Shown in pieces: positions 35,433-43,859 of a stretch of 43,859 bases of DNA; position 1 is the stretch's first letter; every line of letters starts with the position of its first letter. This DNA comes from an uncultured Clostridia bacterium. Its GTDB lineage: Bacteria; Bacillota; Clostridia; Lachnospirales; Anaerotignaceae. The notes under the pieces were generated by a model, which worked only from the letters and a program-made list of their open reading frames with translations, had not been told where the DNA came from and searched no databases. Both the position numbers and the translations under genes were made by a program. The stretch is taken from NCBI GenBank assembly GCA_944379995.1, contig CALWGF010000015.1, positions 1 to 43,859 on the forward strand, written 5' to 3'.

Positions 35433-36704
35433 ATGGGAATGACAATGACACAAAAAATACTTGCTCATGCAGCAGGTCTTGAAAGTGTTAAAGCCGGAGA
35501 GCTTATACAGGCAAAACTTGATATAGTAATGGGAAATGATATAACAACAGCTGTTGCAATACCTGAATTTAAAAAAACAGGTGCAAAAGATGTTTTTGAT
35601 AAAGAAAAAGTTGTAATTGTACTTGACCACTTTACACCAAATAAAGATATTAAAGCAGCAGAACAATGTAAATGTAGCCGTGAATTTGCTTTTGATAAAG
35701 ATATCAAAAATTTCTTTGATGTTGGTGAAATGGGTATTGAACACGCTCTTCTTCCTGAAAAAGGAATTGTTGTACCTGGAGATGTAATAATCGGTGCTGA
35801 CTCTCATACTTGTACATATGGTGCTTTAGGTGCTTTCTCAACAGGTATAGGAAGTACAGACATGGCAATCGGTATGGCAACAGGAGAAGCTTGGTTTAAA
35901 GTTCCTTCTGCAATAAAATTTAATATTGTTGGAAAAATGCCTAAAAATGTAAGTGGTAAAGATGTAATACTTCATATTATAGGTCTTATAGGTGTTGATG
36001 GTGCATTATATAAATCAATGGAATTTGTTGGTGAAGGAATTAAAGAAATATCAATGGACGGAAGATTTACAATAGCAAATATGGCTATTGAAGCTGGTGC
36101 AAAAAACGGTATTTTCCCTGTTGATGACCTTACAATAGAATATGTAAAAGAACATTCAAATAAAGATTATAAAGTTTTTGAAGCTGATGAAGATGCTGAA
36201 TATGAAGCAGAATATACAATAGATTTAAGTACATTAAGACCTACTGTTGCATTCCCTCATCTTCCTGAAAACACAAAAACAGTTGATGAAGCTGGAGATA
36301 TAAAAATCGACCAAGTTGTAATAGGTTCTTGTACAAATGGACGTTTTGAAGATATGAAAATAGCTGCTGATATATTAAGAGGAAGACATGTTGCAAAAGG
36401 TGTAAGAACAATAGTTATACCTGCAACACAGCAGATTTATCTTGATTGTATAAAAGCTGGATATGTTGAAGATATAATTAAAGCCGGAGCAATATTCTCA
36501 ACACCAACTTGTGGACCTTGTCTTGGTGGACATATGGGTATACTTGCAAAAGGTGAAAGATGTGTTTCTACAACAAACAGAAACTTTGTTGGACGTATGG
36601 GACACGTTGAAAGTGAAGTTTATCTTGCAAGCCCTGCTGTTGCAGCCGCATCTGCAATTACAGGAAAAATAACAGACCCTGATAAATTGGAGGTAATTGA
36701 ATAA
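35433..36704 (+). CDS. leuC: 3-Isopropylmalate dehydratase large subunit
   Basis: Large subunit of the 4Fe-4S isomerase converting 2- to 3-isopropylmalate. At 423 residues it is the shorter form shared with archaea and many Clostridia. The cluster ligands are in [10 protein letters not shown] and [31 protein letters not shown] is the substrate segment. GAGGAG precedes the ATG, three bases after the leuA stop. Its TAA shares the A with the leuD ATG (TAATG). Confidence 0.97.
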   Translation: MGMTMTQKILAHAAGLESVKAGELIQAKLDIVMGNDITTAVAIPEFKKTGAKDVFDKEKVVIVLDHFTPNKDIKAAEQCKCSREFAFDKDIKNFFDVGEMGIEHALLPEKGIVVPGDVIIGADSHTCTYGALGAFSTGIGSTDMAIGMATGEAWFKVPSAIKFNIVGKMPKNVSGKDVILHIIGLIGVDGALYKSMEFVGEGIKEISMDGRFTIANMAIEAGAKNGIFPVDDLTIEYVKEHSNKDYKVFEADEDAEYEAEYTIDLSTLRPTVAFPHLPENTKTVDEAGDIKIDQVVIGSCTNGRFEDMKIAADILRGRHVAKGVRTIVIPATQQIYLDCIKAGYVEDIIKAGAIFSTPTCGPCLGGHMGILAKGERCVSTTNRNFVGRMGHVESEVYLASPAVAAASAITGKITDPDKLEVIE

Positions 36705-37198
36705 TGGAAGCAAAAGGAAGAGTTTTTAAATACGGTGACAATGTTGATACAGATGTTATAATACCTGCAAGATACCTTAATGTTTCAACAGGTGAAGAAC
36801 TTGCAAAATATTGTATGATTGATATAGATGCTGACTTTGTAAATAAAGTTCAAAAAGGTGATATTATAGTTGCAAAGAAAAATTTCGGTTGTGGTTCATC
36901 TCGTGAACATGCACCTCTTGCAATAAAATGTGCTGGAGTAAGCTGTGTAATAGCTTCAACATTCGCAAGAATTTTTTATAGAAATGCAATTAATATTGGT
37001 CTTCCAATACTTGAATGTGATGAAGCATCAGAAGATATTGAAGAAGGAAATGAAGTTTCAATTGACTTTACAACAGGTATAATTACAAATATAACAAAAA
37101 ACAAAACATATCAAGCACAGGCATTCCCTCCATTTATACAAAAAATAATGGAAAATGATGGTCTTGTTGAATATACAAAGAAAAAAATCGGTGACTAA
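36704..37198 (+). CDS. leuD: 3-Isopropylmalate dehydratase small subunit
   Basis: The 164-residue swivel subunit of isopropylmalate isomerase. It has the family features [14 protein letters not shown] near the start and [14 protein letters not shown], where the flexible YLRxTN-type loop is short, as in the small clostridial/archaeal form that partners the 420-residue LeuC. Translation is coupled to leuC. Confidence 0.96.
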   Translation: MEAKGRVFKYGDNVDTDVIIPARYLNVSTGEELAKYCMIDIDADFVNKVQKGDIIVAKKNFGCGSSREHAPLAIKCAGVSCVIASTFARIFYRNAINIGLPILECDEASEDIEEGNEVSIDFTTGIITNITKNKTYQAQAFPPFIQKIMENDGLVEYTKKKIGD

Positions 37199-37214
37199 TA
37201 AAGAGGTGTAATAC

Positions 37215-38294
37215 ATGGCAGAATTTAATATAGCAGTTGTTGCTGGTGACGGTATTGGTCCTGAAGTTACAGGCGAAGCTGTAAAAGTACTTGAAAAAAT
37301 CGGAGAAAAATTTAATCATAAATTTAATTTTACATATGTTAAAGCTGGTGGTTGTGCCATTGATGAATTTGGAAAATGCCTTCCAGAAGAAACACTTGAA
37401 GTGTGTAAAAAATCAGACTCTGTAATGCTTGGTGCAGTTGGTGGACCAAAATGGGATAATGTTGAAGGTGCAAATCGCCCTGAAAAAGCTCTTTTAGGTC
37501 TTAGAGAAGGACTTGGACTTTTTACAAACTTAAGACCAGCTACAATGCATAAAGCTCTTGCTGATGCCTGTCCTTTGAAACCTGAAATAGTTGAAGGCGG
37601 ACTTGATATAATGATAGTAAGAGAGCTTACAGGTGGTATATACTTTGGTGACAGAGGATACAGACAAGGTAAATATGGCGAAGAAGCATATGATACAGAA
37701 GCTTATAGCGAAACAGAAGTAAAACGTATTGCAAAAAACGCTTTTGAAGTAGCAATGCAAAGAAATAAAAACCTTGTAAGTGTTGATAAAGCAAATGTTC
37801 TTGAAAGCTCAAGACTTTGGAGAAAAACAGTTGATGAAATGTCAAAAGATTATCCAGAAGTTAAAGTTTCTCATATGTATGTTGATAATGCAGCAATGCA
37901 GCTTGTAAGAAATCCAAAACAGTTTGATGTAATTGTAACATCAAATATGTTTGGTGATATACTTTCTGATGAAGCAAGTATGATAACAGGCTCTATTGGT
38001 CTTTTACCATCAGCAAGTATGGGAGCAGGAACACTTGGAATGTACGAACCTATACATGGCTCTGCACCTGATATTGCAGGACAGAATAAAGCAAATCCTA
38101 TTGCAGCAATACTTTCAGCTGCAATGATGCTTAAATATTCATTCAAACTTGATAAAGAAGCAGAAGCTATTGAAAATGCAGTAACAGAAGTTCTTGAAGC
38201 TGGATACAGAACTCCTGATATAATGAGCGAAGGTATGAAAGCAGTAGGAACAATTGAAATGGGCGAAGTTATTGCAAATGCAATAATGAAATAA
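37215..38294 (+). CDS. leuB: 3-Isopropylmalate dehydrogenase
   Basis: NAD-dependent oxidative decarboxylation of 3-isopropylmalate. The 359-residue protein has [20 protein letters not shown] at the N-terminus, the substrate-binding [13 protein letters not shown] and [14 protein letters not shown], the metal-binding [14 protein letters not shown], and the NAD-binding [20 protein letters not shown] precedes the ATG. It is the last gene of the operon and ends before a strong terminator. No ilv genes are near. Confidence 0.97.
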   Translation: MAEFNIAVVAGDGIGPEVTGEAVKVLEKIGEKFNHKFNFTYVKAGGCAIDEFGKCLPEETLEVCKKSDSVMLGAVGGPKWDNVEGANRPEKALLGLREGLGLFTNLRPATMHKALADACPLKPEIVEGGLDIMIVRELTGGIYFGDRGYRQGKYGEEAYDTEAYSETEVKRIAKNAFEVAMQRNKNLVSVDKANVLESSRLWRKTVDEMSKDYPEVKVSHMYVDNAAMQLVRNPKQFDVIVTSNMFGDILSDEASMITGSIGLLPSASMGAGTLGMYEPIHGSAPDIAGQNKANPIAAILSAAMMLKYSFKLDKEAEAIENAVTEVLEAGYRTPDIMSEGMKAVGTIEMGEVIANAIMK

Positions 38295-38320
38295 AAAACC
38301 AAATCTAAAACCAAACAAAA

Positions 38321-38367
38321 CAAGAAATGCCAGATATTTTATTAATATCTGGCATTTCTTGTTTTTT
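38321..38367. terminator. Strong terminator between leuB and the convergent regulator
   Basis: A perfect 18-bp stem (38321-38338 with 38344-38361) around a 5-base loop, followed by TTTTTT on the plus strand. It terminates the leu operon, and may also serve the regulator gene reading the other way. Confidence 0.9.
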
Positions 38368-40276
38368 ATATTTCTATTTCGTATTTTTTAAGTTTATTAT
38401 AAAGAGTATTTCTACTTACACCAAGTATATCTGCTGCTTTTGAAATATTTCCTTTTGTATATCGTGTTACCATTATTATATGTTTTTTCTCTAAGTTCTC
38501 AAGCGTTTCATAATTATTTGCAGACATTGAACCTAATTTAGAACAAGCATCACCATCTTTTATAGTGACATTAATATAATTAGGTATATGACTTTCAGTT
38601 ATTTTTTTATCTTCACATATATTAACGGCTCTTTCCAATGCATTTTCAAGTTCTCTTACATTTCCCGGCCAATCATATTGTCTAAGAATATTAAGAGCAC
38701 TTTCATCAATCTCAATATTACCTTTACCAAGTTTTATATTCATTCTATTTACAATATGTTTAGCTAATTTATCAATACTGTCTTTTTGTTCTCTTAAAGG
38801 TGTTGTTTTAATACTTAAAACATCAAGTCTATAATATAAATCTTGTCTAAAACTTCCCTCTCTGCATAATTCTGATAAATCTTTATTTGTAGCACAAATA
38901 AGTCTTACATTAACATCAAATAAATTTTCTCCACCAATACGGCTTATTTGCTTATCTTGTATAGCTTTCATAAGTTTAACTTGAAGGTCTAAAGGTAATT
39001 CACTTACTTCATTAATAAAAAGAGTTCCTCCATTAGCAAGTTCAAATTTTCCTGGACGACCTTCAATGAAGTTTTCCATTCCATATTTTCTTTCAACACC
39101 AAAAAGTTCTCCTTCTAAAAGTTGTCTTGGTATACCAGAACAGTTTAATGTTACAAAAGGTTGACCAGCTCTTGTTGATGCATTGTGTATTGCATTTGCA
39201 AAAAGCTCTTTACCTGTTCCATTTTCTCCTTGTATAAGAACATTTGATGTACTTTGTGAAGCTATTCTTGCCATTTTAAGTGTTTCAATAAATTTTTCAT
39301 TAGAATCATTGCCAATTATATCTTCAAAAGTAAATTTGGCATAACTACCAACCATATCATTGACCATTTTTTTAACTTTTTTAATTCTTCTAAATGTATC
39401 AACAACACCAGCAACATTTCCCTCTTCATCTTTTATAGGGTATGCTGTTTTTTGTAAATGCATTATAGCCCCTGTTGGATTTCTTACAATAAGTTCTTTA
39501 TCAACATATCCTATACCTGTTTTTAATACTTCAAGTATCATAGGATTAAAACTTACTATATCACACATATGTTTTCCTATTGATGTATTTCTGTTTACAT
39601 ATAATATATCAGCTGCTTCAGAATTCATATATGTTATAACACCATTTTTATCAACTATTATCATACCATCATTTACAGCTTCAACAATGGCATCTTGAAA
39701 ATTTTGTTTTATAATAAGCTGATTATTTTTTTCTTTAACAGTAAGTATATTTTCTATTGCATATGCAGCAGCAACAACCATACCTAATGTATGAGGATAA
39801 ACCTTTTCTTTAGGTCCTGTTATACTTATAACGCCTATAACAACACCATTAAGCCATATTGGACTTGCTGAACAACCCCAAACCTTTAATTCATCACAAT
39901 AGTGTTCATCACCTGTTACCTGTATAGCAATAGCTTCATTAAGTGCAAGTGATATAGCATTTACTCCAGCATTACTTTCCGACCAATCAATACCTTTTCT
40001 TACACAAGTGTTTTCTATATTACTTTCACCTATAACATCTATAACTCTTGCATTTTCGTCAGCAAGAGATACCATAAAACTTTTATCCTCCATAAATTTA
40101 TATATTCTTTCCATAAATGGTCTTGCACTACTTAAGAGGAATTCTTTTTTTTCAAGTATATTTTCAAATTCTTTTTCACATAGAGTTCTTCTATCTATTT
40201 TTCTATTTGGATTAAGATTTCTTTCTTTACATCTACTATATGCTTTTTCAAGTATTTTATCTTTATCTCTATACAT
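38366..40276 (-). CDS. Fis-family AAA+ enhancer-binding-type regulator lacking GAFTGA
   Basis: A 636-residue regulator with a GAF-like sensor (about 55-180), a PAS domain (about 190-300), an AAA+ ATPase domain (about 317-555) and a C-terminal Fis-type helix-turn-helix (ISKAADILGVSRNTLYNKLK). The architecture is that of AcoR-like sigma-54 activators. Walker A GENGTGKE (350-357) and the arginine region FRQDLYYRL (476-484) are normal, but the GAFTGA motif that contacts sigma-54 is replaced by KYGMEN (397-402), and the Walker B reads LFINEV instead of LFLDEI. It may therefore act without sigma-54. GGAGG precedes the ATG. It follows the DUF1576 gene by 70 bases. Confidence 0.9.
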   Translation of the reverse strand: MYRDKDKILEKAYSRCKERNLNPNRKIDRRTLCEKEFENILEKKEFLLSSARPFMERIYKFMEDKSFMVSLADENARVIDVIGESNIENTCVRKGIDWSESNAGVNAISLALNEAIAIQVTGDEHYCDELKVWGCSASPIWLNGVVIGVISITGPKEKVYPHTLGMVVAAAYAIENILTVKEKNNQLIIKQNFQDAIVEAVNDGMIIVDKNGVITYMNSEAADILYVNRNTSIGKHMCDIVSFNPMILEVLKTGIGYVDKELIVRNPTGAIMHLQKTAYPIKDEEGNVAGVVDTFRRIKKVKKMVNDMVGSYAKFTFEDIIGNDSNEKFIETLKMARIASQSTSNVLIQGENGTGKELFANAIHNASTRAGQPFVTLNCSGIPRQLLEGELFGVERKYGMENFIEGRPGKFELANGGTLFINEVSELPLDLQVKLMKAIQDKQISRIGGENLFDVNVRLICATNKDLSELCREGSFRQDLYYRLDVLSIKTTPLREQKDSIDKLAKHIVNRMNIKLGKGNIEIDESALNILRQYDWPGNVRELENALERAVNICEDKKITESHIPNYINVTIKDGDACSKLGSMSANNYETLENLEKKHIIMVTRYTKGNISKAADILGVSRNTLYNKLKKYEIEI

Positions 40277-40346
40277 TTTTAACCTCCGTATAAATAAATA
40301 AAGTTATAAATAGTAAACCTTATAATTATTATTTTTAATATATTTA

Positions 40347-41699
40347 TTAAATATTTGAAAGTTCTTTTTCTATCTTAGCCAATTCAGCTTCCATTTTTGA
40401 AAAATCATCTATTTCTTTAAGTTCTGACATCATCATGCTTGGTGAAGGGTCTGAATATACATTAGGCTTTATATATTTTGATAATATAGGAAACATAACA
40501 ATAGAAACTATTCCACCAGCAAAACCATTATTATAAAGGTTTACCCCTGAATATCCAAGTCCTGCATGAAGTGTAACAGAAGAATGTACAAATCCTGCAA
40601 ACACTCCTGCAATAAAACCATATGTTCCTGCAACTGGTGCAAGAGTTGTTCCAAAAAGAGCCGCAAGTTGAGCTGTTGGTGTATTTGGTGTCCATTGTTT
40701 TGTAAAACCACCAATAGCAATACCTAACATAACAGGAATAATATTTTTTGCATGCTTTCCTTTAGCACCAAATCCCATTACTGTAAGTATACCACCTATT
40801 GTAGGTCCATTAAGGTCACCACCTATAACAATTATATATGTTGTAGCTATTATACCATTAATTCCTATATTTATTAATACCGCAGACATACCATCAAGTA
40901 CTGTAAAATCATGAGTTGGACTTCCCGGACGTTTAAGTATATTTTTATAATTATTCCACCCATTCTTTTTATCTTTTAAAATACCACATATAATAATAAT
41001 AGCACATACTGTATACAATACAATACCAATTTGAATATTATATCCTGTACTCCATTTAAGTACTGTATTAAATTCATATCCATATGACTTAAGAAGTGGT
41101 ACCATTATAAGTGCTAAAAGACCGATAGCAAAGCCACCATTATAAAGACTTAAACCATGTAATAATTTATCTGTATGGGCAGCCAAAAGAGGCATAATAA
41201 ATCCTATTATTATACCACATACAACAGATGTTATAACATGTTTAAAAGTCACTTCCCCATTATAAAAAAACGTAGTACTTATAAGTGGTGCAAGTGCTGT
41301 TGATAAAAGACTTATTATAGCATATTTCGAAAATTTTTCTTTATTAATAATACAAAATATAAAAGTTCCAAGTATAATGAACCACATATTAAAAATATTT
41401 TTCCCAAAAAAAGAAAATCCTGACATAAGACCAATAGTCAGAATACCTCCACCATTTAAAGGAATTTTATTTATATACATTATAAAAACTGTCACAAATG
41501 TTACAATTCCTACATTTACAAGAGCTGGTCCTATACCTACAATATAAAAATAATCTGTTATAAGTATATCATTAGCACGAAAAATTTCTATAAAACCATT
41601 TATAATTTCTTTTGGTTTTGAAAGCATAAACCCCATTAAAACAAAAGAAATAGCATAAGCAAAAGCAAACTTATAAGCGTTAGTTAACGTTTTGTTCAT
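40347..41699 (-). CDS. DUF1576 family membrane protein
   Basis: A 450-residue membrane protein with about ten to twelve helices, of the DUF1576 family, function unknown. It shows an internal duplication: GGGILT (83-88), TALAPL (134-139) and LYNGGFA (185-191) recur as GGILT (302-306), TTLAPV (351-356) and LYNNGFA (388-394). Such two-repeat layouts are typical of transporters, so a transport role is inferred. The C-terminal 35 residues form a charged, probably coiled-coil tail. AAAGGA precedes the ATG. It is upstream of, and likely co-expressed with, the GAFTGA-less regulator. Confidence 0.85.
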   Translation of the reverse strand: MNKTLTNAYKFAFAYAISFVLMGFMLSKPKEIINGFIEIFRANDILITDYFYIVGIGPALVNVGIVTFVTVFIMYINKIPLNGGGILTIGLMSGFSFFGKNIFNMWFIILGTFIFCIINKEKFSKYAIISLLSTALAPLISTTFFYNGEVTFKHVITSVVCGIIIGFIMPLLAAHTDKLLHGLSLYNGGFAIGLLALIMVPLLKSYGYEFNTVLKWSTGYNIQIGIVLYTVCAIIIICGILKDKKNGWNNYKNILKRPGSPTHDFTVLDGMSAVLINIGINGIIATTYIIVIGGDLNGPTIGGILTVMGFGAKGKHAKNIIPVMLGIAIGGFTKQWTPNTPTAQLAALFGTTLAPVAGTYGFIAGVFAGFVHSSVTLHAGLGYSGVNLYNNGFAGGIVSIVMFPILSKYIKPNVYSDPSPSMMMSELKEIDDFSKMEAELAKIEKELSNI

Positions 41700-41914
41700 T
41701 TATTAGTTCCTTTCTATGTATTTTTTATAGAATAAGTATATCACTATATTATATATTTTTCAATTATTAGTTAAAATATATAAAATACAATCAAAAAAAG
41801 TAAACAATATTTTAAAATTGCATATATTTATATATTGTATTCAAAATAAAAAATTAATAATTTTCAACAAAAATATATAATTAATATATAAATATAATAA
41901 TATTAATAAAAAAT

Positions 41915-41943
41915 TTTACATTCAAATGTCACTATGTTATAAT
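41915..41943 (+). promoter_or_regulatory. Promoter of the cytidylate kinase-like gene
   Basis: TTTACA (41915-41920), 17 bases of spacer and TATAAT (41938-41943), about 80 bases before the start codon. Confidence 0.7.
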
Positions 41944-41977
41944 AAAGTGGAAATAAAATTAATATTTCTTAAATGAA

Positions 41978-42009
41978 ACTATATTCTTATTTTAAAAATA
42001 GAATGTAGT
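41978..42009 (+). promoter_or_regulatory. Leader hairpin before the cytidylate kinase-like gene
   Basis: actatattct (41978-41987) pairs with agaatgtagt (42000-42009), one G-U pair, closing an AT loop. It ends five bases before the GGAGGG ribosome binding site and has no terminal T-run, so it is a leader structure rather than a terminator. Confidence 0.4.
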
Positions 42010-42025
42010 GACTGGAGGGATTTTT

Positions 42026-42628
42026 ATGACAAAATCTATTATAACAATCGGAAGACAATATGGTAGTGGTGGACGTGAAATAGGTAAAAAACTTGCAGAC
42101 CAACTTGGTATTCCTTTTTATGATAATGAACTTCTTGATATAGCAGCAAAAAAAAGTGGTATCTGCGAAGAATTATTCCAAACAAATGACGAAAAACCTA
42201 CAAGTAGCTTATTATATTCACTTGTAATGGGAAGCTATGGTGGTGACAGTCTTCCTTTTAACCACAAAATATTCCTTGCACAATTTGATGCAATAAGAAG
42301 TATTGCAGATGAAGGTCCTTGTGTTATTATTGGTAGATGTGGTGATTATGCTCTTGAAGATTACCCTAATTTAATAAATATTTTTATACATGCTGATTTA
42401 AAATTAAGAGTTAAACGTGCAATAGAAAACTATGGTATAGAAAGTGGAAAAGCTGAAGATTTTGTTTTGAAAACAGATAAAAAACGTGCAAGTTATTATA
42501 ATTTTTACTCTAGTAGAAAATGGGGTAATCTTGATAACTATGACCTTACAGTTGATAGCGGATTTCTTGGTATAGATAATACTGTTGAACTTATCAAAAA
42601 ATTTATAGAACTTAAAGAAGCAAAGTAA
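42026..42628 (+). CDS. Cytidylate kinase-like family protein
   Basis: A 200-residue P-loop protein of the cytidylate kinase-like group common in Clostridia. The opening KSIITIGRQYGSGGREIGKK provides the phosphate-binding loop (GRQYGSGGREIG in place of a classic GxxxxGKS), followed by LADQLGIPFYDNELL and a CVIIGRCGDYAL segment. True CMP kinase activity is not proven for this group. The ATG at 42026 has GGAGGG six bases upstream. It is monocistronic between a good promoter and terminator. Confidence 0.9.
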   Translation: MTKSIITIGRQYGSGGREIGKKLADQLGIPFYDNELLDIAAKKSGICEELFQTNDEKPTSSLLYSLVMGSYGGDSLPFNHKIFLAQFDAIRSIADEGPCVIIGRCGDYALEDYPNLINIFIHADLKLRVKRAIENYGIESGKAEDFVLKTDKKRASYYNFYSSRKWGNLDNYDLTVDSGFLGIDNTVELIKKFIELKEAK

Positions 42629-42640
42629 ATATATAAAAAT

Positions 42641-42671
42641 AAAAGCGGAAAGATAAACTTTCCGCTTTTTT
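42641..42671 (+). terminator. Terminator of the cytidylate kinase-like gene
   Basis: A 12-bp stem, aaaagcggaaag with ctttccgctttt (42641-42669), followed by T-run. Confidence 0.92.
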
Positions 42672-42731
42672 ACTTGATTTTTATATATTTTTTTTGTATA
42701 TTAATTTAAGTATTTTATAGGTGGTGATGAT

Positions 42732-43508
42732 TTGAATAATAAAATAAAAATAATTCTTACAGCAAATACAGGAGTTCTTGTAGAATATAAAGGAGTTAAA
42801 TATCTTTTTGACGGTATACATAAAGAGAAAAATCATTATTTCAGTATACTTTCAGATAATACACTTAAACTTATGACAGAAGAAAATAGTATATTTAGAA
42901 ATATAGATTATATTTTCTTTAGCCACAATCACCCAGACCATTTTACTCCTAAATATACACAGCTTTATTTAGAAAATAATAATATTAAAAAAATATTCCT
43001 TCCATTAGACGGCAAAGATAAATTTGCTTCTTTTAAAAAATATATTGAGTCAAAAAATATAGACCATAAATATTTAAAATTAGAAACTGGGAAATGTTTT
43101 CTTCAAATTTTCACACCTACTGAAGGTATAACAGCATTTAATTGTATGCATATGGGTGGAGATGATTTTGCTGATATAGAAAATTATTGTTTTATGCTTA
43201 CTCTTGACAATAGGAATATATTGTTTACATCTGATGCAGATTATGTGGAAGAATATTTTTCAAAGCCTTTAAGAGGTATAAATATTGATACAGTTTTTGT
43301 AAACCCTATATTTTTCAATAACCCAAAAGGTAATAGTATTATAAAAAATATAATTAAGCCTAAAAATGTAATAGTATATCATATACCTTTTGAAAGAGAT
43401 GATAAACTTAATTACAGAAAAATGGTTAAAAAGGATATAGAAAAAAATAAAGATAGTAATTTTAAATCATATATGCTTTGTGATGAAAGTCAGATACTTT
43501 TCATTTAA
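42732..43508 (+). CDS. MBL-fold metallo-hydrolase
   Basis: A 258-residue cytoplasmic protein of the metallo-beta-lactamase fold. The metal motif HNHPDHF (HxHxDH) is near residues 65-71, with further ligands likely in the HMGGDDF and TSDADY segments; VIVYHIPF supplies a late His. This layout suits an UlaG-like or generic hydrolase, with no substrate identifiable. The start is a TTG at 42732, with GGTGGTGATGA just upstream. It leads the two-gene unit with the DUF896 gene. Confidence 0.85.
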   Translation: MNNKIKIILTANTGVLVEYKGVKYLFDGIHKEKNHYFSILSDNTLKLMTEENSIFRNIDYIFFSHNHPDHFTPKYTQLYLENNNIKKIFLPLDGKDKFASFKKYIESKNIDHKYLKLETGKCFLQIFTPTEGITAFNCMHMGGDDFADIENYCFMLTLDNRNILFTSDADYVEEYFSKPLRGINIDTVFVNPIFFNNPKGNSIIKNIIKPKNVIVYHIPFERDDKLNYRKMVKKDIEKNKDSNFKSYMLCDESQILFI

Positions 43509-43523
43509 TATAAGGAGGTTAAA

Positions 43524-43727
43524 ATGGGAGAAAGCGTACTTGAAAGAATAAATGAACTTGCAAAAAAAGCAAAAACAGAAGGTCTTACACCTGAAGAATT
43601 TGAAGAAAGAGAAGTTTTAAGAAAAAAATATCTTGAAAACTTCAGAAAAAATTTTAGAGAAAGTATACTTGAAAAAACATATATAATGGACGAAGACGGA
43701 AACAAAAGAAAACTTCAGAAAAAATAA
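43524..43727 (+). CDS. DUF896 family small protein
   Basis: A 67-residue protein matching the DUF896 (YnzC-like) family: LERINELAKKAKTEGLTPEE, then REVLRKKYLENFRKNFRESI. The structure is a short helical hairpin and the family function is not established. AAGGAGG stands seven bases before the ATG. It lies 15 bases after the MBL-fold gene and is followed by a terminator. Confidence 0.95.
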   Translation: MGESVLERINELAKKAKTEGLTPEEFEEREVLRKKYLENFRKNFRESILEKTYIMDEDGNKRKLQKK

Positions 43728-43731
43728 ATAT

Positions 43732-43755
43732 CCACCGGCCTAGCCGGTGGTTTTT
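43732..43755 (+). terminator. Terminator after the DUF896 gene
   Basis: An 8-bp G/C-rich stem, ccaccggc with gccggtgg around a 3-base loop (43732-43750), followed by TTTTT. Confidence 0.92.
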
Positions 43756-43756
43756 C

Positions 43757-43859
43757 ATATGCGGGCATAGCCCTACTCCCAGAGCTATGTCTGAAGACAT
43801 TTCCTTAGCCTACGGCTACCCCCGTGCATTATTTCTTTTTTGCTCTTAAAAGTGCCTCC
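43757..43859. other. Chain of small hairpins, less AT-rich than the rest
   Basis: Three short perfect hairpins follow one another: gggc-ata-gccc (43763-43773), atgtct-ga-agacat (43787-43800) and tagcc-tac-ggcta (43806-43818). An alternative pairing, catagc (43766-43771) with gctatg (43784-43789), would exclude the first. Base composition is clearly richer in G+C than all other spacers here. No coding frame of note is seen before the window ends. It could be an extragenic repeat element or part of a structured RNA. Confidence 0.5.

Larger units (their letters stand above)
41700..42025. other. AT-rich divergent intergenic region
   Basis: Holds the promoters of the DUF1576 gene (leftward) and the cytidylate kinase-like gene (rightward). 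Apart from the promoter at 41915-41943 and the leader hairpin at 41978-42009, described separately, it is nearly pure A/T with no recognisable element. No sigma-54 (-24/-12) promoter motif is seen. Confidence 0.5.

Noticed and set aside
38366..41760. Sigma-54 (-24/-12) promoter for the DUF1576 gene
   Set aside because: No TGGCAC-N5-TTGC-like sequence was found upstream of the DUF1576 gene or the regulator, and the regulator lacks GAFTGA.
1..43859. CRISPR arrays, insertion sequences, prophage genes, tRNA or rRNA genes
   Set aside because: No regularly spaced repeats, transposase or integrase frames, phage structural genes, cloverleaf sequences or rRNA segments were recognised on either strand.

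Overview
The window is strongly AT-rich, with dense short-spaced genes, GGAGG-type ribosome binding sites, many TTG starts, T-box leaders and two sporulation genes (yqfC, yqfD). This points to a spore-lineage anaerobic Firmicute of class Clostridia. The gene set (pyruvate phosphate dikinase beside a one-chain glycyl-tRNA synthetase, TldD/TldE, BTAD regulator) would suit Lachnospiraceae or Clostridium cluster XIVb-like bacteria, but the genus cannot be fixed from the sequence alone. No phage, insertion sequence, CRISPR array, tRNA or rRNA was seen.

Layout. Bases 1-300 hold a strong leftward promoter for a gene outside the window, then AT-rich spacer. Bases 309-5790 hold ppdK, an unidentified rightward gene (3506-4057) and glyQS under a glycine T-box. 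Bases 5789-14620 are the conserved housekeeping cluster recO-yqzL-era-udg-cdd-ybeY-pgpH-phoH-yqfD-yqfC, preceded by rpsU-yqeY, all leftward. The cluster covers ribosome maturation, c-di-AMP turnover, recombination repair and sporulation; the dgkA gene often found in it is absent, and a family 4 uracil-DNA glycosylase lies between cdd and era. Bases 14675-24210 carry glgB, metY, pepF, a coupled tldD-tldE-ogt operon and divergent recU. Bases 24218-24486 hold no gene but a cluster of DnaA-box-like sites. Bases 24487-31232 are accessory genes, mostly leftward: a YibQ-type deacetylase relative, a PadR/DUF2812 pair, an AEC permease, a conserved unknown protein, a BTAD regulator with a decayed GGDEF-like tail, and a MATE exporter. 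Bases 31442-33292 form a GntR(YtrA-type)-ABC operon. Bases 33377-38294 are a T-box-controlled leuACDB operon specifying leucine (CTC). Bases 38366-41699 hold a DUF1576 membrane protein followed by an enhancer-binding-type regulator that has lost its GAFTGA motif. Bases 42026-43727 hold a cytidylate kinase-like protein, an MBL-fold hydrolase and a DUF896 protein, and the window ends in a less AT-rich chain of small hairpins.

How the parts work together. Amino-acid supply is sensed by two T-boxes (Gly on glyQS, Leu on leuACDB). The rpsU-to-recO block is a standard growth and ribosome-quality cluster. The accessory middle is made of small regulator-plus-membrane-protein modules.

The points most worth a second look are the DnaA-box cluster at 24254-24404, the GAFTGA-less regulator with its DUF1576 partner, the BTAD/degenerate-GGDEF regulator with its conserved unknown neighbour, and several places where hairpins overlap or directly abut the ribosome binding site of the next gene (glgB, the YibQ-like gene, the AEC permease). 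No single clearly new multi-gene system was found; these are leads.
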